This document shows positions 10,936-22,430 of a stretch of DNA of 64,000 nt, one piece after another. A model generated the notes under the pieces. The model saw only the letters and a program-made list of their open reading frames with translations, made no database searches and was not told the origin of the DNA. The position numbers and the translations under genes are program-made. Position 1 is the first letter of the stretch, and every line of letters begins with the position of its first letter. Origin of the DNA: Gerris lacustris (taxonomy: Eukaryota > Arthropoda > Insecta > Hemiptera > Gerridae); the NCBI GenBank assembly GCA_951217055.1, contig OX578283.1, positions 68,032,475 through 68,096,474 on the forward strand, written 5' to 3'.

Positions 10936-11594
10936 AAGCATAGTACCAAGTAACATTTCTTTTTGTCTCCAAATTTCTTATTTACCGTATCCTACAGTCC
11001 ACACGCTCACTTTATTCCCGTCCCGTTTAAAACCGCTGGCTTAAGCCCAACAAAACATTAACAAAAGAAAAATGAGAATTTTTTGATTTAAGTAATACCA
11101 TGGGATATAGTGTGCAAAAAAGTGAAGTGACTAACATCAAGCTAGAATTTTATATATGAGCAAATATTTTGGTGCCTTTTAAGAATATGTGGTCGGCTAA
11201 ATTTGTCTGCGGGACATAGCTTGGCAATAATACGCATTTGAAAAAAACAAAAAAAGGAGAGAGCGGTCATGTTCATGTTTGTGTGGAAAAGTGACGAAGT
11301 TTTCGTTTTTCTATTACTTTTCTTAAAATAAAATTAAACGAATAAAAACTTGTTTTTCAAATTGTTTTTATTGTTTAAATTAAACCATGTTATAAAGAAT
11401 GTAACCAGTCTGAAGAAGCTCTAAGTAAGGGCGAAATATAGCTGCATTTTTTAAAAGGGAAATGAGAAAAGAGTGATTTATTTACTTTCAACCCTTAAAT
11501 AGACCAAATGAAAATATATATCAATATAGTTTTCAATACAATAAATAAATAAATAAGGGTTCACCACCAGCAAAAATTTTTATCAACTTAAAGT

Positions 11595-12060
11595 TTAATA
11601 AATTATTTAATAATATTTGTTGTATTTCATAGTATAATTTATACTCTACAAAGTATTCTTATTTCTCTCATTTTTCCTCGCTTATTTTATTTTATTTTTA
11701 TTTCTGTCAGCTTTGTTAACTAAGTAAATGAATTTAATGCATTTTTGAAGATAAAAAGAAAAAAAAATAAAGAAAGTGAAACTCAAGATAGTTGGTACAA
11801 TGTTAATTATATAAATAACCTAGAAGTCAATTGAAAAATATTATTTCTACTTGAAGAGTCTCTATATTTATTTTTTTTTATTTTGTTATCTTTCCCTAAA
11901 GTTAATTAAAATTTATTTAATTAAAACCTCTTTATTGAATAAATTCCCTCGAGTTCAAGTAAAATACCCTCTTTAGAAATTATATGAAATATTAAAGTTT
12001 TTTTTATCTGTCCCAGAGGAGTTCATACACATTTAGTCGAGTTTTATATTATAATATATA
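11595..12060. other. AT-rich sequence, unassigned
   Basis: Very A+T-rich with runs of A and T. No coding or repeat signal that I recognise. Confidence 0.5.
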
Positions 12061-12067
12061 ATATATT

Positions 12068-12078
12068 TTATGTATATG

Positions 12079-12167
<89 letters not shown>

Positions 12168-12168
12168 A
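12068..12168. repeat. (TA)n-(TG)n microsatellite
   Basis: Compound microsatellite: TATG-type start, about 30 TA units, then about 8 TG units ending near 12167. The repeated Tyr-Ile reading frames over it are not genes. Confidence 0.97.
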
Positions 12169-12169
12169 C

Positions 12170-12765
12170 AGTATATTTTACAGAATATTTTTTTTTACCC
12201 AAGTAATTTATTTCATACCATCTTACTTTCGTTTTTTCATCTTATAGTGGGGATTGTGTTTAAATATGTATGCAGAGAAAAGTAAAAGTACATTACTCGA
12301 AATAAGAGATACGATGTATCCTTTGTCTTAATACAGTATGGTATTATATCACTTTTAGAGGACTTTTATTGCTTCTTTCATAATATATGGAGGGACGTAA
12401 GTTTGCATTGATTTTCAAACACATTTCTGTTCTGATGCCATTATACTTTGTTATTTTGACAGCACAGAAAAATCTAAAAAAAAATAACCAAAAAAAAAAA
12501 AAAATCAGGAGGGGAGCCAATGAGAGCTCGTGATTTTGGCGAATAGTAGGTGGGGCCAACTAGACAAACCAAAATATCACTAGATAAACTTAAGATAACC
12601 ACCTAGTGGTTTTATTTATTCCCTCACATAGGTTGGCTAATCTAAGCTGTCAGATTTACAAAGTATAATGGCATGAGTATAACTCTAACATTTCTACTTT
12701 AAAAGTATCTCGTGTTAAGACTTGGTAGCTAAAATCAATTACGTTAAATCTTTTTTAATTTATAT
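12170..12765. other. AT-rich sequence, unassigned
   Basis: Includes a poly-A run at 12490-12504 and a short GC-richer stretch around 12505-12565. Nothing I can name. Confidence 0.45.
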
Positions 12766-12767
12766 CA

Positions 12768-12830
12768 AATTATAATTAAAATTTAATATTTCCGTAGTAA
12801 GAATACTTACTACCTAAAACTTGAATTTGT
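12768..12830 (+). repeat. Partial tail of the tRNA-palindrome retroposon
   Basis: 'TCAAATTATAATTAAAATTTAATA' is followed by TTCCGTAGTAAGAATAC and a 'TACTACCTAAAACTTGAAT' block, matching the 3' tails of the elements ending at 23494 and 57682. The tRNA-like part is absent. Confidence 0.5.
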
Positions 12831-12834
12831 TAAA

Positions 12835-13185
12835 TCTCTTGTATAATACGCACAATTTGTACCTCTTTTTAATTTTTCATATAAAGAGAAAGTATTATAA
12901 TGACGCGAAAATTAAATTTTAAGCTTTATCGTAGCCAACTTACCAAGATTTGGTGCAGTGATTTATATTAAAATGTAAACAAACTCTGTTTCTACCTTCA
13001 CACCAGCCGAATCAACTTAAGTCCACCTCGATATGAACGAAATACAGACTGTCATTTTATCCATTCTCATATTCCAAGTATATAAAAAGATTTTGAGGGT
13101 CATATAAATGTTTATTACGCAAAAAAGGACAATAGTGTGATTTATAACTTTTTTTATTTATCTAATGATTTTTAATTTCTTATAT
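12835..13185. other. AT-rich sequence with a short family-Q end
   Basis: 'ATAAAGAGAAAGTATTATAATGACGCG' near 12880-12906 resembles the family Q terminus (AAAGAGAAAGTATTGT). The rest is unassigned. Confidence 0.4.
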
Positions 13186-13194
13186 ACGTAGTAT

Positions 13195-13445
13195 ATATAG
13201 AGAGAGAGTATTGTAATTACACGATAATTCGATTTTGATATTTTTGAAAGATTTTCACGTTTTTAAGTCCCCTGAGTCCAAAAAAATACTAGTGGACCGA
13301 TAGTTTTTGATTCGGCAAACATGATCAGAAAAATTTTACTCCAAGGTGAAATCGAGAAATGAATTTTAGCTCCAAATTTGGGGACGATTTCGTTACCAAG
13401 AATAAAATAAGTCCTAGAAGGTGTCATAGTGCCGCTGAAAAACAA
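13195..13445 (-). repeat. Interspersed family Q, partial copy
   Basis: Inverted relative to 24240-24690. It shares 'AAGTCCCCTGAGTCCAAAAAA', 'ATGATCAGAAAAATTTTACTCC' with small differences, and 'ATTTTAGCTCCAAATTTGGGG'. The CAGA tract is missing. Confidence 0.68.
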
Positions 13446-13475
13446 ATCTAAATATATATATACCTACTCAATATA

Positions 13476-14085
<610 letters not shown>

Positions 14086-14151
<66 letters not shown>
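14086..14151. repeat. (TA)n microsatellite
   Basis: About 32 TA units on the right side of the fold-back element. Confidence 0.96.
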
Positions 14152-14152
<1 letters not shown>

Positions 14153-14300
14153 CTGCCGAACTTACCGAAGGTAACAAGTAACAGAAGCATTGTGAACGAA
14201 AAACTTTTGTCTCCGATTTCAAAAATTCCAAGACAGAAATCCGTTTCAGACATCAGGGAACATTTTTGGTCTCGTATCTGTCAGTGTGTCCGCGAACAGT
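14152..14300 (-). repeat. Interspersed family S, 3' end
   Basis: Inverted copy of the end of 43675-44265: 'CTTACCGAAGGTAAC', 'TCTCCGATTTCAAAAATTCC', 'GACAGAAATCCGTTTCAGAC' with 'ATCAGGGAAC' next. It stops at a degraded CTGT tract where family R begins. Confidence 0.7.
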
Positions 14301-14590
14301 GAAACGTGAGACGATAACTTGAGTAAACATTTGATGAAATTTGGTAGATATGTTCATTTTACCAATGCCCAGGACGAGTTCGTTGGACAACGTTATCTGC
14401 CCAAGTGTTCACGGGCAATGCTCGCGTAATCGTGAACTTCAAATTTAAAATTGGAATTTTAGGTCGGGAAAAAAATCTAACTTCATCTCTTCAATGAAAC
14501 AATAATTTTTTTCGAAATTCAATTTTTTAATAAAACCAACAGCGACACCGCTATAAAGTGTTAAAGATCGCTAAAACTAAATAATTTGTA
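14300..14590 (-). repeat. Interspersed family R, partial copy
   Basis: Shares with 24715-25150 'GATAACTTGAGTAAA', 'GAAATTTGGTA', 'AGTTCGTTGGACAACGTTAT' and 'CGGGAAAAAAATCTAACTTC', then 'ACAGCGACACCGCTATAAAG'. Confidence 0.7.
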
Positions 14591-14734
14591 TTGTGAAGAG
14601 AACGCAGGGAGGGAGATAGACAAGGGGAATAGGAGGTGGTTTGGTTCCCCCACCTCTCTATTAGACCTACCTCTTCCATACGACAACGAGCATTTAGACC
14701 TCGAGACCAGGCAACAAGGCTTCATTCGGGGGGA

Positions 14735-15010
14735 AATTAAATAAATTAGACAATAATGGATTTTAAAAATAAAGTCTAAAATATGTATACACGATAGGAC
14801 GGGAGGAAGCTATGAGCTATTCTAATTGGCAGTTATTTTTTTTACCTTGATGCAAAGTAAAACATAATTGCGTTGGACAATAAAAATGCGTATAATGTTA
14901 ATTTTTTAACGGTAATATAATAATTGGTTCAAAAGTTATACCTAAAACAAACTTTTAAATGGCCGCCATCTTGAAATGGCTGGGCCGATTATGTTGGTTA
15001 ACGAACTCGT
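14735..15010 (-). repeat. Interspersed family S, 5' end
   Basis: 'AGACAATAATGG', 'AGGAAGCTATG' and 'CTAATTGGCAGT' match, inverted, the start of 43675-44265 ('AGACTGCCAATTGG', 'AGCTTCCTCGCATCC'). Together with 14152-14300 it brackets a family R segment. Confidence 0.55.
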
Positions 15011-15725
15011 CCTATTTGTATAAATCACTTACGGATCCTTTATCTGTGCTAAAAGCACATACTTAAGCATTCTATTTTAATTCTGTTGTGGTGATCAAAT
15101 ATTCTGTGTAATTAGTTATCATAACTAATACATCATAATAATAACATTTTCACAGAAAACAGATATTTCACCAACTTATTTATAATGGTTTAAGTCTATT
15201 ATCAAATTAATCAAAGTCAAGTCTTTGAATGACATTTACTCAGATGCTGTTGTACTCACTCTTCTAGTATTATGCAGGAAACCTAAATGTTTCTACTAAT
15301 ACTCTAAACAGATCAAACTAAATGTATAATTGAATCATTAATTTGTCACTTTGTTTCCCATTTATAGCAGCTCTATATCTATTATTCTGAAATTTAATCT
15401 AATTATTCTATTTAACATTGTTGAAAGGACCATTAACACTTAAAACAGAATTAATTATGTATAGTTAGCTCTCTCAGTAATTTGTGTTGCACATCTCTAC
15501 CTTCGCAGTATCGATCCTCTCTACCTTGTATCTCTAACAACAGGTGGCCAGGTAGAGATAAATTAGTACCTAAGGTACATGTTTTTTGCTTCTCCTTGCT
15601 GCAAAAAGAACCATTCTTATTATATATTTAATAAATGAAAGAAAGGAAGCTATTTATTTTTATTGAGAAAACTAGGAACCGACAAACTGGAACAAAACAT
15701 TCTTATGTACATAATACTTTTAGTT
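15010..15725. other. AT-rich sequence, unassigned
   Basis: No frame, splice pattern or repeat recognised. Confidence 0.45.
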
Positions 15726-15734
15726 TTATATCCC

Positions 15735-15845
15735 ATAATAGTCCAGGAGATAGCGTGCAAAAAAGTGTCTGACTAACAACAATCCAAAATTTTGAGTATA
15801 AATAATCTTTTGGTGCTGGTTAAGTTCGTCTGCGGGACGTAGCTT
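15735..15845 (+). repeat. Family T fragment joined to a LINE
   Basis: 'GCGTGCAAAAAAGTG' to 'GTCTGCGGGACGTAGCTTG' match family T at 8150-8280. The LINE coding frame begins at once after it. Confidence 0.6.
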
Positions 15846-16512
15846 GACAACAAAACGTACTGACATCACACGACGATTCAAGTTACTGCTCGGTCTTCTG
15901 GATCGTAGGTCTAAGATTTCTCTAAGTAACAAGCTTCGCATCTATAAAGTAGTCTTAAAGCCAACTTGGACCTACGGTTTGGAAGTGTGGGGCAGCACCA
16001 AACCCTCCAATTCCCCGTCGTCCTACAGTCAAAAATCCTCAGAAAAATAACCGATGCTCCTTACTATGTCTCGAACCTTACTCTCCATGAAGACCTCAAT
16101 GTTCCATTTGTCCGAAATCTGTCCGTATCCCGATACAGAAAATTCCATGAATCCTTATCTCATCATCCTAATCCTCTTGTACAACTTCTATCTTCCCAGC
16201 AAATCCCAGGTAACCCTCCAAGACGTCTGAAGAGGCAGTGGCCTAGAGATCAACTCCTATAAAATATTTATTGATTTGAAATATTATAATTATAACTATC
16301 TATTTCCAACTCCTATTTAATATAATATTAATCTACTTCATCATTATTTAATTAATTTGTATTACAATTAATTTATAATATTGAAGCCAAGTAAGTGTAG
16401 TCACTGGACTACTTCTGCTTCACGTTGCTCCCTCCATGTAAACAATAAGAACATTATCACTTGTTGCAATGTAAATTTTGTAGTTGTGTTAATCAATAAA
16501 ATATTAAAAAAA
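15844..16512 (+). mobile_element. 5'-truncated jockey-type LINE 3' end
   Basis: The coding part runs from 15844 to about 16263. The first frame carries the RT thumb block (SLSNKLRIYKVVLKP, then TYGLEVWGS; family pattern LSLxNKLxLYKxxLxPxWTYGxxLWG). A frameshift near 16005-16030 switches to a frame with QSKILRKITDAPYYVSN, LHEDLNVPFVRNL and the basic terminus PRRLKRQWPRD. Stop is near 16261. A 3' UTR follows with AATAAAAT and an A-rich end at about 16512. RT catalytic residues are missing, so this is a typical dead 5' truncation. The C-terminus is a close relative of the fragments in the 2.9-kb units. Confidence 0.8.
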
Positions 16513-17010
16513 AGACATCAGGCAACAGTTTTGGTTCCGTGTCTGTCTGTCGGTCTGTCGTTCAATTTTGTGAACCACCATATTATCTTAAAAACTACAA
16601 GTCCAATTTTAATTTAATTTGGGTGGTTGGTCATGAGTAGCCTATTGTTGGTCCCATATAAGTTTTAACCTTCTGTGCTCATTTGTTTCTCTTTCACATG
16701 TGTACAAACATACATTAATTTACACCTAAAGCTTCTAAAGTACTAATCTGATTTGTATGAAACTTTTATAGTTTAGCGAAAGTAACCTGTATATAGCCCC
16801 AGATTACTTTGAACCGTCTGCATTCTTCGACGATTGCTTGATTAATACTTTAATTCAAGTAAAAAACAAAACAATTTTGACACATTAAAAAAACGGGGGA
16901 CACAATTAAACAAAGTAGACAATAATGGCTTTAAAAAGCATAAAATCGATAAAGTTCGTGATAGAATGCGAGGAAGCTATGTGCCACACCAATTGGCAGT
17001 CTATTTTTAA
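16513..17010 (-). repeat. Interspersed family S, near full-length copy
   Basis: Inverted relative to 43675-44265. It begins GACATCAGGCAACAGTTTTGG with a CTGTCTGT tract, passes 'AACTACAAGTCCAATTTTAA', 'CATTTGTTTCTCTTTC' and 'AGTACTAATCTGATTTGTATG' elements, and ends 'GAGGAAGCTATGTGCCACAC' with 'CAATTGGCAGTCTATTTTT'. It directly follows the LINE A-tail. Confidence 0.75.
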
Positions 17011-17019
17011 ATATATACA

Positions 17020-17272
17020 GAATATGAAGTAAGCTAAGTCGTATCTGGGACATAACTTGGCTATAGGCAATTGAAAAAAAACAAAAAAACTGGAGTGTGG
17101 CCATACCCTGCCCATTATAGTGGACAATGTGATTTCCATGATCTTAAGTACAAAATTGGCGAGTAGACCAAAAATCAAGTTGATGAAAATTGTTTACTTG
17201 ATAAGTTAGTTATTCATATCAACGTGGTCATCTATCAAGTGACAAACTAACATCAACTTAATTTTTAAATTT
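17020..17272. repeat. Family T copy with internal inverted repeat
   Basis: 'GGGACATAACTTGG', 'ATGATCTTAAGTACAAAATT' and 'AGTAGACCAAAAATCAAGTTG' parallel the segment at 44410-44765. The halves around 17185 are partly complementary (ATCAAGTTGAT... / ...ATCAACTTAA). Confidence 0.55.
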
Positions 17273-18245
17273 CAAATTTATTTTAAATTGTATTTGTTTT
17301 TAGTAAACTAACTAATTTTATATGTAGTTAAAAATTGAAACAACTACCTGTTGAACACTTTTAAAGTAAATTTATTAAATAAGATATTGTAGTATTTATA
17401 TTCTCTATTTATCATTGTGTATAATAAGGAAGTTTTGTCAAGTTTGTCAGCCCAATTTTTTACAATATTATTTTTTAGAATTCCGATTTTTTACGATATT
17501 GTTTAAGATATAATTTGATTTATATTTCTTTTTTTACTGTTCAATATATAGGTATATATTATATACATTGTATATTTGATTTTCTGTTTCCCCAATATTG
17601 TTTGCCTAGGGTTTAGAATGGTGTTAAAATTTTCCAAGGTATATTCAGTCTTCGTGAATATAGGTTTTTTTTCAATTCTAGGTTAGTCTAAAAGCATCTA
17701 CTCGTATAATACCCCACACCTACACCTACTTCTCTTACCTACTTCTTATGGTATCTGACTTTTATATTCACACCCATGTTTACTTAGGACGGAATAAGGA
17801 TTTTTTTTTTTTGGTCCAAGTGATAAAGATTAACACGACGACTTCAGCCACGTGGACGCCGAGATATTTATGCTTTTTTAGGCTTTCATTATACTAGTAT
17901 AAATAAATATAAAAATATTTATTTCCACCAGTTTTATTGTTTTCATTTATGAATAATCAAATAACAGAGCCACAAGTGAGAACTCACTGTGTTATTAACA
18001 GTATATAAAAGGTATAAACATAGGGTAGAGTTATTATAGCAGTATAAGAAACAGTAGTAAGTAAATAACAAAACTCAGATGAGTCTATAAAAAAATATTT
18101 AAAATTACTGAGAATGAGTAACCAAAAGTTAACATAAAAATACTAAATATTGTAAAAGTAAATAATATAATAATAAACAATAAAAATAATATATAGTTAA
18201 ATATAAAAAATATAAATATATATAATTTGTTTCAGAATAACACTG
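17273..18245. other. AT-rich sequence, unassigned
   Basis: No coding signal. Dense A/T runs towards 18240. Confidence 0.45.
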
Positions 18246-18249
18246 GGCA

Positions 18250-18370
18250 TCAGTGGCTCATCACATGGCTCTATCGTGTAGTAATAAATATGAATTAAAT
18301 ATTGAAAAATTAGATAATCATGATGAGTTGACAGTTAAAGGGTATGATTGTAATATAGAGTCAAGTTGTG
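18250..18370 (+). repeat. Family R, 5' end only
   Basis: 'CATGGCTCTATCGTGTAGTA' and the 'AATCATGATGA' block match the starts of the copies at 46195 and 62640 ('CGTGGCTCTATCATTGAA'). Confidence 0.55.
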
Positions 18371-18870
18371 GGAGAGCCACCAAAATACACACAGCAGCTC
18401 ACGCCAGTTGTCCCGAGGCTAAGACACTCCGCCCCCTCCCCCTCTCTCTTGAATCTTCGCCGGGCGATGACGTGACGTAAAACGTTAGCTAGTGCGCCTC
18501 AATTTTTGTTATCGACCATTGCAGATGACAGCGCTACAGAGGCAACATTGTGGGCGTTGACGAAAATGTTACCGACCACGTGGCGACGGTGTTTATACCA
18601 ACGCCTCTTGGTCGAGGAAGAAATGTGTTGGTTATAAGAGGGTGGTTCTCCCTCAAATGGCTAGTAGACAATGTAGGCCGAGGTCAATGATTCCTCTATC
18701 CCAAGCATGGCTACGGCCCCAAGTTTTCACCCCGACCACATAAACTTTGGTGTAAGTTCCCTTTTTTGTCCCAGCCACTTGGCGATAGCGTAAACTCTCC
18801 AGTTTTCACCTTCGCGCGCGCTCGTGACTGTGCTGAAAAGGTCTGAAACTGTGCAAGGCAATGATTTGTT
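18370..18870. other. GC-richer, CpG-containing island
   Basis: About 500 bases with clearly higher G+C than the surroundings and many CpG dinucleotides, including 'GCCGGGCGATGACGTGACGT' and 'CTTCGCGCGCGCTCGTGACT'. TGACGT words resemble CRE-type sites. The phrase 'AAGTTTTCACC' occurs near 18720, with a shorter match near 18800. No convincing exon is seen. It may be a promoter-like region, a diverged element or a relic exon; I cannot choose. Confidence 0.35.
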
Positions 18871-18874
18871 GGTT

Positions 18875-19500
18875 ATTTAAATCAGACATTCACGGTGTTA
18901 TAAAATATCCAAAAAAATAGGCGTTATTAATTAAACCTATATAATAGTTAAATTATTATTAACTTCCATCACGGTTAAAATTAAGAACACAAATATTACT
19001 TAATAATTTGGGATACTGACTGAAGTCAACCGTTTGAAATTTCGTTTTCGTCTGTTTGTCTATAAATTTGTTTTTACACGCAGTCACGACCAATCGCGTT
19101 GTTCGATTTTCTTGTGGCATGGATGATCCTTTGTCATTAAAATTGATGTATATATACTGTTCAAATAATACATAATACAGCATGTTATATTATATTAAGA
19201 CATAGTGCATTAATGTAAATAAGGTATTTTTATAAAATTTCTTTACTATGAAATTTTACTTTATTGAATTTAATAAAGTAGTTCACTTACACACAAAAAA
19301 CCCGTACACTGAAAAATCCAGATATCAAATACGTTGAAATATTTAATAAACTACGACATACGTGTAAATGACATCTTCGTGACTTGTTCTACAATACTTT
19401 TCCTCAGACCTTTCCAAGTTACAATTCAATTGTGTAGAGCTACATTTGGTGATAAAATATGTGACAAAGTCGAATATAATACTAAATGAAAACTCTCTCT
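18875..19500. other. AT-rich sequence, unassigned
   Basis: Open frames here are short and unlike known proteins. Confidence 0.45.
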
Positions 19501-19795
19501 CAGGAGCCAGCGTGAACGTGTGGATTAAATTACTTTCCACATCTGATGCTCAGCGATCAATTAATCAAGGACGGTACGAGATCATGGGTTCGATCCCTCG
19601 CCATGATGCTCTTATTTATATGACTCACTAATGATCACATTATACTTTATACTCGCATCACTGGTTCAATGTACAGAGGTATAATGTGTAAAGGGGCAAA
19701 ACTCTACCATGGGGCTTGTGAAATGGGCCTAAAATATGGCCTAATTGGTAGGTTTGAACACGTGGTTTGCCCTACCCGTCTAGTACAAGTTCCTT
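19501..19795 (+). mobile_element. tRNA-derived SINE, copy 1
   Basis: The head has a degraded A-box-like region (GGAGCCAGCGTG) and a good RNA polymerase III B box (GGGTTCGATCC). The body is shared in order with 54804-55129: 'CTCACTAATGATCACAT', 'CAATGTACA', 'ATGGGCCT(T/A)AAA', 'ATGGCCTAATTG', 'AGGTT(C/T)GAACA' and 'CCTACCCGTCTAGTA'. It ends in a CT-rich stretch. Two copies sharing head and body make a SINE family the best reading. Confidence 0.78.
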
Positions 19796-19890
19796 ACTCT
19801 CTCTATCTCTCTCCCTTTCCTTCTGCCTAACATTAATCTCAAATATATATATATACTATATATATATATATATATATATACTAAACACAA
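19795..19890. repeat. CT-rich and (TA)n simple sequence
   Basis: 'CTCTCTATCTCTCTCCC' is followed by two short (TA)n runs. Confidence 0.85.
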
Positions 19891-19990
19891 CGAAAAATAG
19901 ACTGCCAATTGGTGTGGCATATAGCTTTCCCGCATCCTATTCACGTACTTTATTGATTTTATACTTTTTCAAACTATTATTGTTAAGTGT
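19890..19990 (+). repeat. Family S, 5' end only
   Basis: 'AAATAGACTGCCAATTGGTG' leads to 'TTTATTGATTTTATAC', the same start as 43675-43760. Confidence 0.65.
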
Positions 19991-19996
19991 ATAGGT

Positions 19997-20440
19997 GTGG
20001 ACCTATACCAGACCAAGAAGATCAGATACAGGACTTATCAGAGACGAGCGTGCTCTCACACTGCCATATTTGTCTGGCTGGCAAAACACATTAGCAATAA
20101 AAATACTGTGTTTGCACACTGCAATTAGCTACACAATTTGTGTGAGTGAGAGACACCAAGGGATGTGCCACGCAAAGAATGGGACATAGGAACTGTTCCT
20201 ATGTGCTATTCTTTTCCTGGCACATCCTTTGATTGTATGTATATATATATATATGATGAGTCGGACTCGACGAAACGATGCAGGACATGGCGTAATGCCG
20301 AGCCAACATCTTAATGACGTAATGTCTGATGTTGGAACAGTTCCTATGTGTCACGCTTGCGTGGCACATCCCTTGGTGTCTCTCACAAATTGTGTAGTCT
20401 ATTACAGTTTGAAAACACAGTATTAAATTGCTGTTATAAT
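19997..20440. mobile_element. Second copy of the fold-back element, rearranged
   Basis: Shares the centre and arms of 13610-14086: 'GGACCTATACCAGACCAAGA', 'GAGACGAGCGTGCTCTCACA', 'CACCAAGGGATGTGCCACGC', 'GGACATGGCGTAATGCCGAG' and 'CACATCCCTTGGTGTCTCTC'. Short (TA)n runs occur inside (20240-20253) and at the right end (20435-20455). Confidence 0.78.
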
Positions 20441-21170
20441 ATATATTTATATATTTGAGTTCTCGTGGGAGGATGTTATTTGTTTCAATACATAGCTATA
20501 TTATATTGTCATATGAGCGCAATATTTTTGTTTTGTTTGATTCTTATCATTTTATCTTATTTTTTATTTATAAATTTGAGATTGATGTTGGGCTGAAGGA
20601 CTGTGTTCCTTCGATTTCTCTGTTCCTTTGTCTTGTGTTTCTCTTCTATTCATGTTATTATTATTTTTCCATTGTTTTCTGTTTTGTTTTCCAAGCGGTA
20701 ATTTTCCAGACTATTGTTTTCAAAAAATAGAAAGTGGGGGGAAAAACTCATCATGTTTGTTTTTGATTCAACTGCGAGTGAAGGAGGGGGGATAGGGGAG
20801 GGGGGGTTGTGGAAAATTCATTGGTTTTCAGTATTAGTCCCTGAGGTTTCATAAACAACAGCCCTTGTTGTTTTATCCATATTCTTTTTAGAGGAACAAC
20901 CAGTTTATTTGTTAAATGTTTTTAATACATTTCCAGATCTATGTTTATTTATTTAGAAATGTATTTATTGTTATATTGTCCAATAACTGTCTTTAGAGTA
21001 CATATTTCTATGTTTTTTATTAGGCAGAGAATGCAAAAAGAGATATTATATTTATAAAAGTAAAAATATTGTAAAATATTTGAATGCTTCCAACATAAGT
21101 TAGTAGTATACTGTGGTTACATTGTAGGCTTGGTATTAGAAATCGTTCTTTTCTAAATTACTGTGAATAT
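20441..21170. other. AT-rich sequence, unassigned
   Basis: A 91-codon hydrophobic frame at 20455-20730 is rich in Phe, Leu and Tyr. That is what AT-rich DNA yields by chance, so I do not call it a gene. A G-rich run lies at 20775-20815. Confidence 0.4.
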
Positions 21171-21177
21171 TAGTGCG

Positions 21178-21585
21178 TATACATCTGCTAAATTGGAGTA
21201 TTTATCTACTAAATTGTAGTAAACATCAGCTAAATTGGAGTATATATCTACTAAATTGTAGTAAACATCTGCTAAATTGGAGAATATATCTACTAAATTG
21301 TAGTAAACATCAGCTAAATTGGAGTATATATCTACTAAATTGTAGTAAACATCTGCTAAATTGGAGAATATATCTACTAAATTGTAGTAAACATCTGCTA
21401 AATTGGAGAATATATCTACTAAATTGTATAGTAAACATCTGCTAAATCGTAGTATAGGTAACATCTGCTGGATTTTAGAATACATCTGCCAGATTGTAAT
21501 ATACATTTGCTAGATTGTAGTGTACTCCTGCTATATTGTAGTGTACGTCTGATAAATTGTAGTATACATCTACTAAATTTATGCA
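21178..21585. repeat. 21/42-bp tandem repeat
   Basis: Alternating 21-bp half units of the type 'CTGCTAAATTGGAGTATATAT' with one base dropped, and 'CTACTAAATTGTAGTAAACA', form a 42-bp higher-order repeat, about ten repeats, decaying at the right end. Because the period is divisible by three, open frames exist on both strands (YNLVDIFSNLAD and LNWSIYLLNCSK types). These are by-products. Confidence 0.93.
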
Positions 21586-21659
21586 CATTTATGCCACATC
21601 ATTTAACGCTTATCGATTCACTAGTTTATATTATTGTAACTTCACCAATACACTCATAT

Positions 21660-21705
21660 TGCCCATATAGCGCTCTATCAACTAAGCTACACCGGAGAAT
21701 ATTTT
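21660..21705 (-). repeat. tRNA-like 5' half
   Basis: The reverse strand reads TCCGGTGTAGCTTAGTTGAT followed by AGAGCGCTATATGGGC, a tRNA 5' half with D-arm (A box). It is close to the tRNA-like arms at 23.3 and 57.4 kb. No T-arm is present, so this is a fragment. Confidence 0.5.
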
Positions 21706-21744
21706 TCTCAGTCCAAAGCGATTCAGAGCTATTTCACATACTTT

Positions 21745-22430
21745 TTAGGGTTTGTAGGCAAAACCAAGGTCCCTTATATTTTCCTGCATGTGTCTGTCTG
21801 TCCGTCCGTCCCACTGTAACCTGCTCTCATGGCTACCTTTCGTCCGATCACTTTGAAACGTGGCATATAATATGTATATAGTACCTACCCACACATTTTA
21901 AAAATATAGTGACTTACAATTTTTTTTTTTTTTAAATTAGGGTACAAAAATTATTGGTGAAACTTTTTTTTTAGACACCTTGTGGGGTATCATATGAAAG
22001 GGTACGTCGAGCTGATTACGAAAATATATCATATTTCTAGTTGTAAGCTTTGATAGGGTGAGCGTAGGCGAGTTTAAAGTAGGTGTGAAAAGTGCCCCCC
22101 CCCCCCCCCCCCCTTTACCCCGCTTATGTAAAAAAGTCTGAAAAAAATCGCACAAAAATCGCTGAAAAACGCTTAAGTGAAAAAATCTGAAAAAATTCCT
22201 GAACATTCTTCGACCGAGTAAATTTACTACTATTTGAAAATATCAAGAAAAAAAAAAATGTTTATTGACAAAATACATTTTTATAATAATTAAACTCTTT
22301 TCAATTCAGTTCAGTGGCATATACTTAATCAGAAATTTGTTTAGTGTTTTAAGGATATTAGACCCATAGGATAGTTCAAAGTAGGCTTTTTAGCATTTTA
22401 AAAATAACGCGCTGTAGATGGAACGCGCAC
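21745..22430 (+). repeat. Interspersed family P, copy 1
   Basis: Ordered words: 'TAGGGTTTGTAGGCAAAACC', 'CTTATATTTTCCTGC', CTGTCTGTCCGTCC tract, 'TTTCGTCCGATCACTTTGAA', 'GGGGTATCATATGAAA', 'GGTACGTCGAGCTGATTAC', 'GGTGAGCGTAGGCGAGTTT', then a run of about 18 C (near 22096-22113) and 'CTGAACATTCTTCGACC'. Five copies or relatives occur in the window. No coding potential across copies. Confidence 0.85.

Larger units (their letters stand above)
8654..11594. repeat. 2.9-kb composite unit, copy 2
   Basis: Second, 2941-bp copy of the unit at 5757-8653. The offset between copies is 2897 before the minisatellite and 2941 after it. The difference of 44 bases equals four 11-bp repeat units. After the last base the sequence turns to unrelated AT-rich DNA. 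Confidence 0.92.

Noticed and set aside
12070..12285. Reading frame rich in Tyr-Ile repeats
   Set aside because: Translation of a (TA)n microsatellite. The same applies to frames over 13448-13705, 13795-14302 and 28806-29255.
21153..21506. 117-codon repeat protein on the minus strand
   Set aside because: Produced by a 42-bp tandem repeat whose period is a multiple of three; the opposite strand is also open.
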